A stretch of DNA of 64,000 nt from Oscillospiraceae bacterium (lineage in GTDB: Bacteria > Bacillota > Clostridia > Oscillospirales > Acutalibacteraceae), in the NCBI GenBank assembly GCA_009784445.1, contig WRBQ01000004.1, positions 1-64,000 of the forward strand, in the 5' to 3' direction. Below the pieces are notes generated by a model that did no database searches, was not told the DNA's origin, and saw only the letters and a program-made list of their open reading frames with translations. The translations under genes and the position numbers were made by a program. Positions 30,868-39,533 of this stretch are shown here, one piece after another (position 1 is the first letter of the stretch; each line of letters starts with the position of its first letter).

Positions 30868-31743
30868 CTATTCTCTAAGATACTCAATCATTGCAAGGGC
30901 AGCTTTGGCGCCCTCAGCCACGGCAAAGGCGATCTGCGGAAACGTGCCCGTGCAATCGCCTGCAGCAAATAAGCCCGGCAAGTCGGTCTGTTGCTGCTCG
31001 CCCACAGGGATAGCCCCATCTTCAATTGGCAACCCAAGCTTTTTTGCAATGTCCGCCGCGGTGGCCTGCCCCAGCGCAACGAACAGGCCATCCAAGTCAA
31101 TGTCCTCGCCGTCGCTGAGCTGCGCACGCGCCAACCGCTGTTTGCGCCCGTGCAGCCGTTTGAGTTTGCTCTGCCGCACCTTCACGCCATCAGGCACATC
31201 GAACTCTGGTTCGCCGCCGTGCGTGATGAGCGTAACATCCTGCGCAAGCGGCAACAGCGCCTCTAGCTCGTGCCGCGCAAGATTACCACGCCCCAGCACC
31301 GCCACGCTGCGCCCGCGATACAAAAACGCATCGCACACCGCGCAAAAACTCACGCCCTTGCCTTCAAATTCGCTCAAGCCTTCGATTTTCGGCAACTTTT
31401 TTGCGCGGCCGGTGGCCAGCAATACCGCGCGTGAGGTCAATTCATCCCCACCCGCAAGCCGCAGATAATAGCCACCATCCTCCTGCCACTGCACGTTGAG
31501 CACTTCATCCTCGCGCAAATCTGCGCCGAGAGCACGGCATTGCTCACGCCCGGCACGCACTAACTCACGCCCGCGCATGGGATGCGGCAGGCCAAAATAG
31601 TTTTCGATTTTCTCTGCGCGTGCCAGTGCGCCATGGTCGCGACCGATAATCGCCACGCGCAGCCCCGCACGGCACAGATAAAGCCCCGCCGAGCAACCCG
31701 CAGGCCCGTGGCCCACAATCACCGCGTCAAACGTGTGTTGCAT
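30868..31743 (-). CDS. Thioredoxin reductase-like NAD(P)/FAD-dependent oxidoreductase
   Basis: VIVGHGPAGCSAGLYLCRAGL, FCAVCDAFLYRGRSVAVLGRGN, LPGLFAAGDCTGTFPQIAFAVAEGAKAAL. Confidence 0.9.
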   Translation of the reverse strand: MQHTFDAVIVGHGPAGCSAGLYLCRAGLRVAIIGRDHGALARAEKIENYFGLPHPMRGRELVRAGREQCRALGADLREDEVLNVQWQEDGGYYLRLAGGDELTSRAVLLATGRAKKLPKIEGLSEFEGKGVSFCAVCDAFLYRGRSVAVLGRGNLARHELEALLPLAQDVTLITHGGEPEFDVPDGVKVRQSKLKRLHGRKQRLARAQLSDGEDIDLDGLFVALGQATAADIAKKLGLPIEDGAIPVGEQQQTDLPGLFAAGDCTGTFPQIAFAVAEGAKAALAMIEYLRE

Positions 31744-31798
31744 TTTCGTTCCCTCGCATATGCTTATGATAGATTATTATGGTTAAAGGAGCTTTCCC

Positions 31799-32146
31799 AT
31801 GAATATTTCCACAACAGATTTCAACGCCCAAGTGCTGCAAGCCAGCGAACCCGTGCTGGTGGATTTCTACGGCCAGCACTGCATGCCCTGCAAGGTGCTC
31901 AAGCCTATTTTGCAAGAAATTGCGCAAGAACAGCCCAATCTAAAAGTCTGCTATTTCAGCACCGACATTGATCCCGCAGAATCCCAAGCCGACATTGACG
32001 CCAAGTTCGCTGTGCTGGGTGAGTACAACGTGATGAGCCTGCCCACGCTGCTGCTGTTTCACGGCGGCAAAGCGGTTGCGCAAACCGTTGGCTTCATGCC
32101 AAAAGACAAATTGCTGGCGTGGCTAGCGGAAAACGATGCTATGTAA
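31799..32146 (+). CDS. Thioredoxin-like protein (CMPC active site)
   Basis: VLVDFYGQHCMPCKVLKPILQEIAQE; cis-Pro SLPTLLLFHGGK. Confidence 0.88.
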   Translation: MNISTTDFNAQVLQASEPVLVDFYGQHCMPCKVLKPILQEIAQEQPNLKVCYFSTDIDPAESQADIDAKFAVLGEYNVMSLPTLLLFHGGKAVAQTVGFMPKDKLLAWLAENDAM

Positions 32147-32182
32147 GTATATTATAACACAATTTGCGCAGTAATGCAACCT

Positions 32183-32207
32183 GTAGGGGCGACGATTATG
32201 CCGCCCG
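32183..32207. repeat. GTAGGGGCG...CGCCCG dispersed palindromic repeat, copy 1
   Basis: GTAGGGGCGACGATTATGCCGCCCG. Confidence 0.7.
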
Positions 32208-32266
32208 AATTTTGTGTATGATTGGAAAAATAATATCATGCAGATGCATTTTTGAATGGAACACAC

Positions 32267-33043
32267 ATGAAAAAATATTATTTAGTTTGGATTGAGGATG
32301 AACAGAAGAAAAACGAAGTTTACCATGAATTTTTGTTTTTCGAGCGATTCTTGCCAGTAGCCCCAGATAGAGCATTATCTGACGCCGAGGCAGGAGAAAT
32401 ACTCACAAATCTAAAAATAAAGCGACTCGCTGGTTACGAGGAGTTTTATTTTGAATGCCTAATTGAAAACATCAAAGATGTACAACGTGAAAACCAAGAT
32501 TTTAATCCCGATAACATTGACGAGCTTGTGCATCGCCTCAGAAAAACGCAAAGATTGTTTATAAACGTGCTTGGAATTTTTTATACTTACATTGGGCACT
32601 ACGAAAAACACTTCAAGAAGGATTCTGCTGAAAACAAAGTTAATGTTTATCGCAATAATTCTCTGTTTCTCTTTTTGTGGGAGTTGAGAACTTTTTCTAC
32701 ACACATCGCCATGCCTTTTCTAACTACCCGGAACAATGATCCGCAATCCGCGTATATCCGCAAAAGCGATCTTGAGAATTGCAAAAATCCAGACATGCAG
32801 AATTTTTTGGATGATAGTCCTGATTTAATAAAACTTTCCGACCTGCTTCGTGACCTATTAGATCTTATGACCAAGTTTCACAATGAGCTGGTGAAAGAAA
32901 AAACACAAGAGTTTCAGGCCGCCGCAAACAAACTATGCTCCTACGCAAACGACAGGCTCGAGTATCCGGAGTTGCTCTCATGGGATGGCCAAACACTCTA
33001 CCAAGAAGCATTGCTCAAAAGAAACACGCACCCATCAACATGA
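32267..33043 (+). CDS. Hypothetical protein
   Basis: Intact 258-aa ORF (MKKYYLVWIEDEQKKNEVYHEFLFFERF), markedly more AT-rich than neighbours. Confidence 0.6.
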   Translation: MKKYYLVWIEDEQKKNEVYHEFLFFERFLPVAPDRALSDAEAGEILTNLKIKRLAGYEEFYFECLIENIKDVQRENQDFNPDNIDELVHRLRKTQRLFINVLGIFYTYIGHYEKHFKKDSAENKVNVYRNNSLFLFLWELRTFSTHIAMPFLTTRNNDPQSAYIRKSDLENCKNPDMQNFLDDSPDLIKLSDLLRDLLDLMTKFHNELVKEKTQEFQAAANKLCSYANDRLEYPELLSWDGQTLYQEALLKRNTHPST

Positions 33044-33054
33044 GTGCGTGTTTT
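33022..33054 (+). terminator. Intrinsic terminator overlapping the 3' end of the preceding ORF
   Basis: AAACACGCAC ... GTGCGTGTTTT. Confidence 0.65.
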
Positions 33055-33066
33055 CGTTTGGCACAC

Positions 33067-33291
33067 CTAGTGCACGTCGTCTTCCGCCGTGATGAGCGAA
33101 CGCTCGCGAAACAACAACGAAACACACCAAATGCCCGCCAGTGCCACCAAGGTGTACAAAATGCGGCTGACGATTGCACCTTGGCCGCCGAAAATCCACG
33201 CCACAATGTCAAACTGAAACAAGCCAATGCTACCCCAGTTCAGCGCACCAAGCACCACGAGGATTAACGCAATGCGGTCTAACATGTTCAT
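33067..33291 (-). CDS. DUF378 domain-containing small membrane protein
   Basis: MNMLDRIALILVVLGALNWGSIGLFQFDIVAWIFGG; start 33291 after AAGGAG. Confidence 0.85.
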   Translation of the reverse strand: MNMLDRIALILVVLGALNWGSIGLFQFDIVAWIFGGQGAIVSRILYTLVALAGIWCVSLLFRERSLITAEDDVH

Positions 33292-33361
33292 GTCACTCCT
33301 TGCAAAAATTTTGGGTTGCTGCGGGTAGTATGCACCGCTTTGACCGCAATTATGCAAGGGC

Positions 33362-33390
33362 TTGACAAGCTTTTTTTTCTGTGCTAAAAT
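33362..33390 (+). promoter_or_regulatory. Promoter of putative type I toxin
   Basis: TTGACA, 17-nt spacer, TAAAAT. Confidence 0.7.
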
Positions 33391-33467
33391 ATACTTGGCG
33401 TTGTGCGCTGTGGTGTCGTTAGTTCTTCCGGAAGTTGGCTGATTTGCCAATGGAAGGAGGTGAGCGG

Positions 33468-33542
33468 ATGGAGTACTTAGTTATCATGGCAATCCTGTTG
33501 TTCTTGATAACCCGAGAAAACAAAAGCAATAAAAAAGACTAA
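33468..33542 (+). CDS. Putative type I toxin, 24-aa hydrophobic peptide MEYLVIMAILLFLITRENKSNKKD
   Basis: Strong SD AAGGAGGTG; hydrophobic core then charged tail; antisense promoter and terminator opposite. Confidence 0.65.
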   Translation: MEYLVIMAILLFLITRENKSNKKD

Positions 33543-33621
33543 CCGCCCCCCAGTCGCATGGTAGCGGTTAGTTCGTCTTTCCAGAGGAACTCTTGCGCGC
33601 CGCAGCGCCAAGCCCCTTGAC
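33530..33621 (-). ncRNA. Putative antisense RNA antitoxin (about 90 nt)
   Basis: Minus promoter TTGACA (33651-33656), 17 nt, TATAAT (33628-33633); minus terminator ACTAACCGC/GCGGTTAGT (33538-33572) then CTTTTTTATT. Confidence 0.6.
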
Positions 33622-33706
33622 ACTCTTATTATACCACATATAATGAGTGTTGTCAAGGGAGCTTTCCGATTTTTGCGCATGATTTTTATGAGAGGTATGC
33701 ATTTAA

Positions 33707-34879
33707 ATGAAACACATCATCATCCTATACGACGGCATGGCGGACGAGCCCCTGCCCGCCCTTGAAGGCAAAACACCCATGCAAGTTGCCCGCAAGCCGC
33801 TGTTCGACGCCATGGGACGCGACGGCGAGGTTGGTCTGGTGCACACCACACCGCCCGAACAATCTGCAGGCAGCGACAACACCAACCTCAATATCCTCGG
33901 CTACGACAGCACAAAATATTACACCGGCCGCAGCCCCATTGAGGCCGTGAGCATCGGTGTGCCCATGGCAGCCGACGACCTTGCCCTGCGCTGTAACCTA
34001 GTTACGCTCAGCGATGAAGATGATTACATCGCCAAAACCATGGTGGATTACGCCGGCAGCGAAATTTCCACGGAACAAGCGCATGAACTGATTGCCAAGC
34101 TGCAAGCTCAACTGGGCAGCGAGCAATTTGAATTCCACGCAGGTGTGCAATATCGCCATTGCTTATTATGGAAAGGCGGCAAAGCCAAGCTCGCCGGTAT
34201 GCACAACACTCCGCCGCACGACATCATCGGCCAGCCCATTGCTACGCACATGCCCAGTCATCCCGAGTTGCTAGACCTGATGCAGCGCAGCTGTGCCATT
34301 CTCAACGGCAACAAAGCCAACGCCATTTGGTTGTGGGGCGAGGGCACCTGCCCATTGCTACCCAGCTTTGAAGACATGCACGGCCTACACGGCAGCATTA
34401 TTTCCGCGGTGGATTTGCTCAAAGGCATTGGCATGCTTGCCGGCATGCGCACACCCAGCGTGCCCGGCGCCACCGACTGGATTGATACCAATTACAAAGG
34501 TGAAGCCAAAGCAGCGGTCGAGGAGTTCAAGGCCGGGCAAGACTTCGTTTTCCTGCACTTCGAAGCCACCGACGAAGCCGGGCACCGCGGCGATGTGCAA
34601 AGCAAAGTCCGCGGCATTGAGCTCATTGATGAAATTGTGCTGCCCATTGTGTTGGAATATCTGGAGCAACAAGACGATTACGCGCTGATGATTTTGCCTG
34701 ATCATCCCACGCCGCTTGCACGCAAAACCCACACCAGCGCCCCCGTGCCTTACATGATGTTCCGCAAGTCATGGCGCGGCAGCGGCAAGGGTGTGCACAG
34801 CGTAACCGAGCAAACCGCAGCCGCAACCAACAACGTGGTTGCACACGCGCCGGACTTAATCCGCAAATTCATCACATAG
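33707..34879 (+). CDS. apgM: 2,3-bisphosphoglycerate-independent phosphoglycerate mutase, archaeal type (ApgM)
   Basis: IILYDGMADEPLPALEGKTPMQVARKP, GSDNTNLNILGYD, HFEATDEAGHRGD, LPDHPTPLARKTHTSAPVPYMMF. Confidence 0.93.
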   Translation: MKHIIILYDGMADEPLPALEGKTPMQVARKPLFDAMGRDGEVGLVHTTPPEQSAGSDNTNLNILGYDSTKYYTGRSPIEAVSIGVPMAADDLALRCNLVTLSDEDDYIAKTMVDYAGSEISTEQAHELIAKLQAQLGSEQFEFHAGVQYRHCLLWKGGKAKLAGMHNTPPHDIIGQPIATHMPSHPELLDLMQRSCAILNGNKANAIWLWGEGTCPLLPSFEDMHGLHGSIISAVDLLKGIGMLAGMRTPSVPGATDWIDTNYKGEAKAAVEEFKAGQDFVFLHFEATDEAGHRGDVQSKVRGIELIDEIVLPIVLEYLEQQDDYALMILPDHPTPLARKTHTSAPVPYMMFRKSWRGSGKGVHSVTEQTAAATNNVVAHAPDLIRKFIT

Positions 34880-34958
34880 AAAACATCATTAAAAACAGCG
34901 TAAACACGAGAAAAACGCAGTTCGCACCCACAAAAATTGAAATTGCGCAAAAAAACGC

Positions 34959-34987
34959 TTGACAAGCCACACGCAATGCTGTATAAT
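34959..34987 (+). promoter_or_regulatory. Promoter of rplM-rpsI
   Basis: TTGACA, 17-nt spacer, TATAAT. Confidence 0.8.
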
Positions 34988-35020
34988 TGCAAGGTATGAT
35001 AAATTTTTCGGAGGTTCATT

Positions 35021-35458
35021 ATGTCTACTTATATGCCAAAAGCGGGCGACATCACCCGCAACTGGTATGTGCTTGATGCTGCCGGCGTGCCCATGGGCCG
35101 TGTGGCAACACAAGCTGCTACCTTGCTGCGTGGCAAGCACAAGCCCACCTTTGCGCCACATGCCGATTGCGGCGATTTCGTCATCATCATCAACGCAGGC
35201 CAAGCAGTGCTCACCGGCAAAAAGCTGGCGCAGAAAAAGCACTACCGCCACACCGGCTATGTTGGCAGCCTGAAAGTGGTTGGCTACAACGAGTTGATGG
35301 AAAAACGTCCCAGCTATGCCATGGAACTGGCTGTGAAAGGCATGTTGCCGCACACTAGCCTTGGCCGCAAGTCCTTCACACGCTTGAAAGTATTTGACGG
35401 CGCCGAGCACAAGCACAGCGCACAACAGCCCATCGCTTGGGAATTGGGAGGTAAATAA
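35021..35458 (+). CDS. rplM: 50S ribosomal protein L13
   Basis: [45 protein letters not shown]. Confidence 0.98.
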   Translation: MSTYMPKAGDITRNWYVLDAAGVPMGRVATQAATLLRGKHKPTFAPHADCGDFVIIINAGQAVLTGKKLAQKKHYRHTGYVGSLKVVGYNELMEKRPSYAMELAVKGMLPHTSLGRKSFTRLKVFDGAEHKHSAQQPIAWELGGK

Positions 35459-35460
35459 GC

Positions 35461-35862
35461 ATGAACTTTGAAAGCGTACCGTTCTTTTATGGCACCGGCC
35501 GACGCAAAAAAAGCGTGGCGCGCGTGCGTTTGTACAACGGCGCAGGCAAAATCACCATCAACGATCGCGACATTGATGACTACTTTGGTCTCGAAACACT
35601 GAAGCTGGTGGTTCGTCAACCCCTCGCGCTAACCGAAACTCTGGACAAAATCGACATCGTTTGCCGCGTGAATGGCGGCGGCGTAAGCGGTCAAGCGGGT
35701 GCGATTCGCCATGGCGTTGCGCGCGCGCTGCTGCTGTATAACCCCGAACTGCGCCCGGCACTGAAGGCCGCAGGCTTCCTCACGCGTGACCCACGCATGA
35801 AAGAGCGCAAGAAATACGGTCTCAAAAAAGCTCGTCGTGCGCCTCAGTTCTCGAAACGTTAG
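35461..35862 (+). CDS. rpsI: 30S ribosomal protein S9
   Basis: [26 protein letters not shown]-terminal [12 protein letters not shown]. Confidence 0.98.
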   Translation: MNFESVPFFYGTGRRKKSVARVRLYNGAGKITINDRDIDDYFGLETLKLVVRQPLALTETLDKIDIVCRVNGGGVSGQAGAIRHGVARALLLYNPELRPALKAAGFLTRDPRMKERKKYGLKKARRAPQFSKR

Positions 35863-35878
35863 TTTTTGTTTTATGTTG

Positions 35879-35903
35879 CGGGCGGCGTAATCGCCGCCCC
35901 TAC
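35879..35903. repeat. GTAGGGGCGGC...CGCCCG dispersed palindromic repeat, copy 2 (reverse orientation)
   Basis: CGGGCGGCGTAATCGCCGCCCCTAC. Confidence 0.75.
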
Positions 35904-35935
35904 AGTGAGATTTTCACCGAAAGGATTCATATAAG

Positions 35936-36070
35936 ATGAAACGCACCTATCAGCCTAAGAAGCTGCACCGCAAAAAAGAGCATGGCTTTCGCAAGCGCAT
36001 GTTCGACCGCCACGGCCGCAAAATTCTTGCACGCCGTCGCGCCAAAGGCCGCAAGCGCCTGACCCACTAA
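35936..36070 (+). CDS. rpmH: 50S ribosomal protein L34
   Basis: Translated by hand: [44 protein letters not shown] (absent from ORF track because short). Confidence 0.97.
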   Translation: MKRTYQPKKLHRKKEHGFRKRMFDRHGRKILARRRAKGRKRLTH

Positions 36071-36073
36071 GAC

Positions 36074-36400
36074 GTGGAAACTTTAAAGATTAATGGGGAT
36101 TTCCGCCGTGCCTATGGCCGCGGCAAATCCCTCACGGCGCCTGCGCTGGTTACGTACGCGCTGCGCAACCGCGCGGGCCGTTGTCGTTATGGCATCACCG
36201 CAAGCAAAAAAGTGGGTAACGCCGTGGTACGCAACCGCTGCCGCCGGGTCATCCGCGAGGCATTTCGCACACTGGACGAGCCCTTGCAAGGCAACTGGGA
36301 CATCGTGTTTGTTGCCCGCGGGCGCACCGCTCACGTGAAAAGCACGGATATCCAGCGCGTGATGCGCGCGCAACTGAAGAAACTGGGTGTAATTGCATGA
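36074..36400 (+). CDS. rnpA: Ribonuclease P protein component
   Basis: [11 protein letters not shown]..., [24 protein letters not shown] start. Confidence 0.95.
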   Translation: METLKINGDFRRAYGRGKSLTAPALVTYALRNRAGRCRYGITASKKVGNAVVRNRCRRVIREAFRTLDEPLQGNWDIVFVARGRTAHVKSTDIQRVMRAQLKKLGVIA

Positions 36401-36633
36401 AGCGTGTTCTGACTGCCCCCATCAAGTTCTACCAGCGATTTATTTCGCCGGTGTTGCCGCCCATGTGTCGCTTTCAACCCAGTTGCTCGCACTACACCGT
36501 GGAGGCCATTGAAGTGCACGGCGCGGCCATTGGCTTGCTGCTGGGCATTGGCCGATTTTTGCGCTGCAACCCACTGTTCCCCGGGGGATACGACCCCGTT
36601 CCACCCAAACGCGATAAAAGAGGACTAAAATGA
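36397..36633 (+). CDS. yidD: Membrane protein insertion efficiency factor YidD
   Basis: [32 protein letters not shown]...[14 protein letters not shown]. Confidence 0.97.
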   Translation: MKRVLTAPIKFYQRFISPVLPPMCRFQPSCSHYTVEAIEVHGAAIGLLLGIGRFLRCNPLFPGGYDPVPPKRDKRGLK

Positions 36634-37700
36634 CATTTATCTTTGACTTGCTGGGCGTTGTGTTTGGCCCAATCATGCGCTGGATTTTCTGGCTGGTGGG
36701 CAATTATGGCGTGGCAATTATCGTGTTCACGCTGCTTTGCCGCATCATTCAGCTGCCCTTTGCGGTGAAACAACAGCGCAACATGGCAAAAAACACGCGC
36801 ATGACCATGAAGCTGCGCAAAATCACCGAACGCTACAAAGACGACAAACGCCGCCAGCAAGAAGAAACCCAAAAATTTTACCAACGCGAAGGCTACAACC
36901 CGCTTAAGGCGGGCTGTTCGGGCGGCATGCTGGCGCAGTTCCCCATTATGTTTGGTTTGGTGGCAGCCATTAACCGCCCGCTGCAATACACCTTGCAGTT
37001 GCCGCAGGCGCTCCTTGAACGCCTGCAATATCTTGAGCCCATCGTGCTGGGCGCCGCCGAAGAGGGCGGCCGTGGATTCACCTTCATGGGCATGGGTGCC
37101 GGTGGTGGCCCACTGCAAATTCAGTTGCGCATTGTAGAAAACATTGAGCTGTTTGCAGAATGGTTTGGCGAAGGCTATCGCTACATCTGCGAATATTGCG
37201 AATATGCCGCCTACGGCTGCTGCGAATATGTACAACAAATCGCACTGATTCCCGAACGCTATGCCAGTTACTTGCCACAAATTCAAGAGTTCGCCGTTAA
37301 CGATTTTCAGTTGTTTGGGCTTAGCTTGGGCCAAATGCCCGGCCAAGCAGGCGCGTTTATCGGTGTACTGATTCCCGTGCTTGCGGGCGCTGGTGCCTTG
37401 GCCACATCGCTGTTCACTTTCTTCCGCCAACGCGACACCAACCCCCAAATGGCACAGCAAGGCAAGTTCATGACTGGCTGCATGACCTTTGTGATGCCGC
37501 TGTTCAGTGCCGTGTGGGCCATTGGTTTCCCCATCGGCGTCGGTATCTTCTGGATTATTTCCGGCTTCATTGCCTTTGTGCAAACCGTGGCACTGCACTA
37601 TGCCATGCCGCCGCAAAAAATGCTCGCGCGCGTGCTGGTTGAAGAAACCGTGGAACGCCGCAGCCGCGAAAACAGCAAAAAGAAAATCGCTGAGTTATAA
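36630..37700 (+). CDS. yidC: YidC/Oxa1 family membrane protein insertase
   Basis: [35 protein letters not shown]; position in rpmH-rnpA-yidD-yidC-jag. Confidence 0.93.
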   Translation: MTFIFDLLGVVFGPIMRWIFWLVGNYGVAIIVFTLLCRIIQLPFAVKQQRNMAKNTRMTMKLRKITERYKDDKRRQQEETQKFYQREGYNPLKAGCSGGMLAQFPIMFGLVAAINRPLQYTLQLPQALLERLQYLEPIVLGAAEEGGRGFTFMGMGAGGGPLQIQLRIVENIELFAEWFGEGYRYICEYCEYAAYGCCEYVQQIALIPERYASYLPQIQEFAVNDFQLFGLSLGQMPGQAGAFIGVLIPVLAGAGALATSLFTFFRQRDTNPQMAQQGKFMTGCMTFVMPLFSAVWAIGFPIGVGIFWIISGFIAFVQTVALHYAMPPQKMLARVLVEETVERRSRENSKKKIAEL

Positions 37701-37712
37701 TGTAATCACACA

Positions 37713-37740
37713 GTGGGCGGGTGCAATACCCCGCCCCTGT
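37713..37740. repeat. Related GC palindrome (GGGCGGGTGCAATACCCCGCCCCTGT)
   Basis: Between yidC and jag; resembles the GTAGGGGCGG family. Confidence 0.5.
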
Positions 37741-37760
37741 ATCTATAAGGAGGAGAAACC

Positions 37761-38633
37761 ATGACTGAAGCCATTGGCATTGGCCCATCGATGGAAGAAG
37801 CTGTGCAAGCCGCCATCGCACAACTCAACGCCCCCGAGGGCATCGAAATTTCAACCGAAGTGCTGAGCGTGGAGAAAAAACTGCTCAAAGGCACACAAGT
37901 CAAAGTGCGCGCCTATTACGAAGAAACCGAGTTTTCCAAAGCAGAACAATACATCAAAACTGTGCTGCGTCACATGGGCGTGCAAGAATCTACCGTGCTA
38001 ACCATGGAAGAAGAAGATGGCGTGCGCTTTTCGCTGCAATGCGGCGATGACGATGGCTATGTCATTGGTCGCCGCGGCGAAACCCTCGACAGCCTGCAAT
38101 ACTTAGTGCGTTTGGTCATCAGCCGTGGACGCGATGACTACCGCCGTGTGAACGTGAACGTGGCAGACTACCGCGAAACCCGCGAGCAAAATCTGCGCGA
38201 CTTGGCCAACGCCAATGCCGGCAAGGCCAAAAAATTCGGCCGCAACATGCTCATGCCACCCATGAGTGCCTACGACCGCCGCACCGTACACACGGTGATT
38301 CAAGAAATCGAAGGCGTGAGCTCGCACTCGGTGGGTGAAGGTAGCGATCGCCGCGTGGTGGTTGCGCCCGACGAACAATACCGAAAGCCCGACACTCGCC
38401 GCAGTGGTGGTGGCGGTGGTTTCAATAACCGCGATCGCGGCAACAGCATGCAGCGCAATCAACGCAACGCCAACACCCGCCGTTTTCCTGGCGACCGCAA
38501 CGACCGCGCACCCCGCCAACCCATTGACAAAACCCCAACTCGTGCGCCACGTTCTGATATGAACAGCAGCGCCGGCCGCTACGGCAAAATCGAACCCCGC
38601 CGCGCGGACGCTGAAGTGAATACTGAGGAGTAA
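37761..38633 (+). CDS. jag: Jag/KhpB RNA-binding protein (KH and R3H domains)
   Basis: YVIGRRGETLDSLQYLVRLVISRG, R3H-like MSAYDRRTVHTVIQEIEGVSSHSVGEGSDRRVVV. Confidence 0.93.
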   Translation: MTEAIGIGPSMEEAVQAAIAQLNAPEGIEISTEVLSVEKKLLKGTQVKVRAYYEETEFSKAEQYIKTVLRHMGVQESTVLTMEEEDGVRFSLQCGDDDGYVIGRRGETLDSLQYLVRLVISRGRDDYRRVNVNVADYRETREQNLRDLANANAGKAKKFGRNMLMPPMSAYDRRTVHTVIQEIEGVSSHSVGEGSDRRVVVAPDEQYRKPDTRRSGGGGGFNNRDRGNSMQRNQRNANTRRFPGDRNDRAPRQPIDKTPTRAPRSDMNSSAGRYGKIEPRRADAEVNTEE

Positions 38634-38635
38634 TG

Positions 38636-38660
38636 GTAGGGGCGGATGCAAATCCGCCCG
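38636..38660. repeat. GTAGGGGCGGATGCAAATCCGCCCG dispersed palindromic repeat, copy 3
   Basis: Palindromic arms GGGCGGAT/ATCCGCCC. Confidence 0.75.
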
Positions 38661-38669
38661 TGATTTATT

Positions 38670-39332
38670 ATGAAGATAGAAATACATATCCATTCCACCG
38701 AACACAGTGCCTGCGCCGCAGAAGATGCCGCGGGCTGTGTGGCACGTTGCGTGGCACAGGGCTATGACGGCATGGTGATTACCAACCACTTTTGCAACTG
38801 CGGCTGGCCAGATTGGGCCGACTGGCAAACGCGAATCGACCGCTTTATGCGTGGTTATCACGCAGCTGTGCAGGCTGCACCGCCCGGTTTCACTGTCATT
38901 TTGGGCATGGAGCTGCGCTTTTTTCAGGAAGATGAGAATGATTACTTGATATTGGGCTTGGATGAGCAATTTTTGCGTGAGCACGAAGGCTTTGATGACT
39001 TGGGCATTGCAAAATTCAGCGAATTCGCGCGCGAGCACGACCTGTTGATTTGCCAGGCGCACCCATTTCGCTACACCATGGTGCTGCGCGACCCGAAATA
39101 TGTGGACGCCTATGAGGTCTACAATGGCCATGGCCGCTGGGAAAGCAACAATGAAATTGCAGCGGCATGGGCAAAACGGCACGGCAAGATTGCGCTTTCG
39201 GGCAGCGATTGGCATGGCTACGACACCGAATGCGGCATGAATCCCGGCGGCATTGTGCTAGATTACCCCGTGAAAGATGCAAAAGAGCTTGTGGCAGCCA
39301 TAAAATCCGGCAAGTTTACGATTTTGCAGTAA
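38670..39332 (+). CDS. PHP-domain phosphoesterase
   Basis: EIHIHSTEHSACA, VITNHF, ICQAHPFR, LSGSDWHGYD metal-ligand motifs. Confidence 0.82.
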   Translation: MKIEIHIHSTEHSACAAEDAAGCVARCVAQGYDGMVITNHFCNCGWPDWADWQTRIDRFMRGYHAAVQAAPPGFTVILGMELRFFQEDENDYLILGLDEQFLREHEGFDDLGIAKFSEFAREHDLLICQAHPFRYTMVLRDPKYVDAYEVYNGHGRWESNNEIAAAWAKRHGKIALSGSDWHGYDTECGMNPGGIVLDYPVKDAKELVAAIKSGKFTILQ

Positions 39333-39339
39333 ATTTCGC

Positions 39340-39522
39340 TTGACAACGCGCATAAACTATGCTATACTAGCTTTATCTATTCGCAAGGAGCAGCCATGAA
39401 CCGTTCGTTTTACCGCTACTTTAGCTTCCCCTTTTGGGGGGCAAACTGCGGTATGCGCTAAAGTTTTTGGGCCACGCCCGAACTATCATGCAACCCGCAG
39501 TGTAAACTGCGGTATTTTTTTT
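39340..39522 (+). promoter_or_regulatory. Ribosome-mediated attenuator of the aro operon
   Basis: TTGACA (39340-39345), 17 nt, TATACT (39363-39368); leader ORF 39396-39461; antiterminator 39445-39456 with 39490-39501; terminator CCGCAGT-GTAA-ACTGCGG 39495-39512 then T8 (39515-39522). Confidence 0.85.
39396..39461 (+). CDS. Aromatic leader peptide MNRSFYRYFSFPFWGANCGMR
   Basis: AAGGAG RBS; 7 of 21 residues are Phe/Tyr/Trp. Confidence 0.85.
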   Translation: MNRSFYRYFSFPFWGANCGMR

Positions 39523-39533
39523 AGGAGGGCAAC

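Noticed and set aside
36492-37616. 374-aa minus-strand ORF
   Set aside because: Antisense to yidD/yidC; no RBS or recognisable domain.
38103-39215. 370-aa minus-strand ORF
   Set aside because: Antisense to jag and the PHP gene; spans an intergenic repeat.
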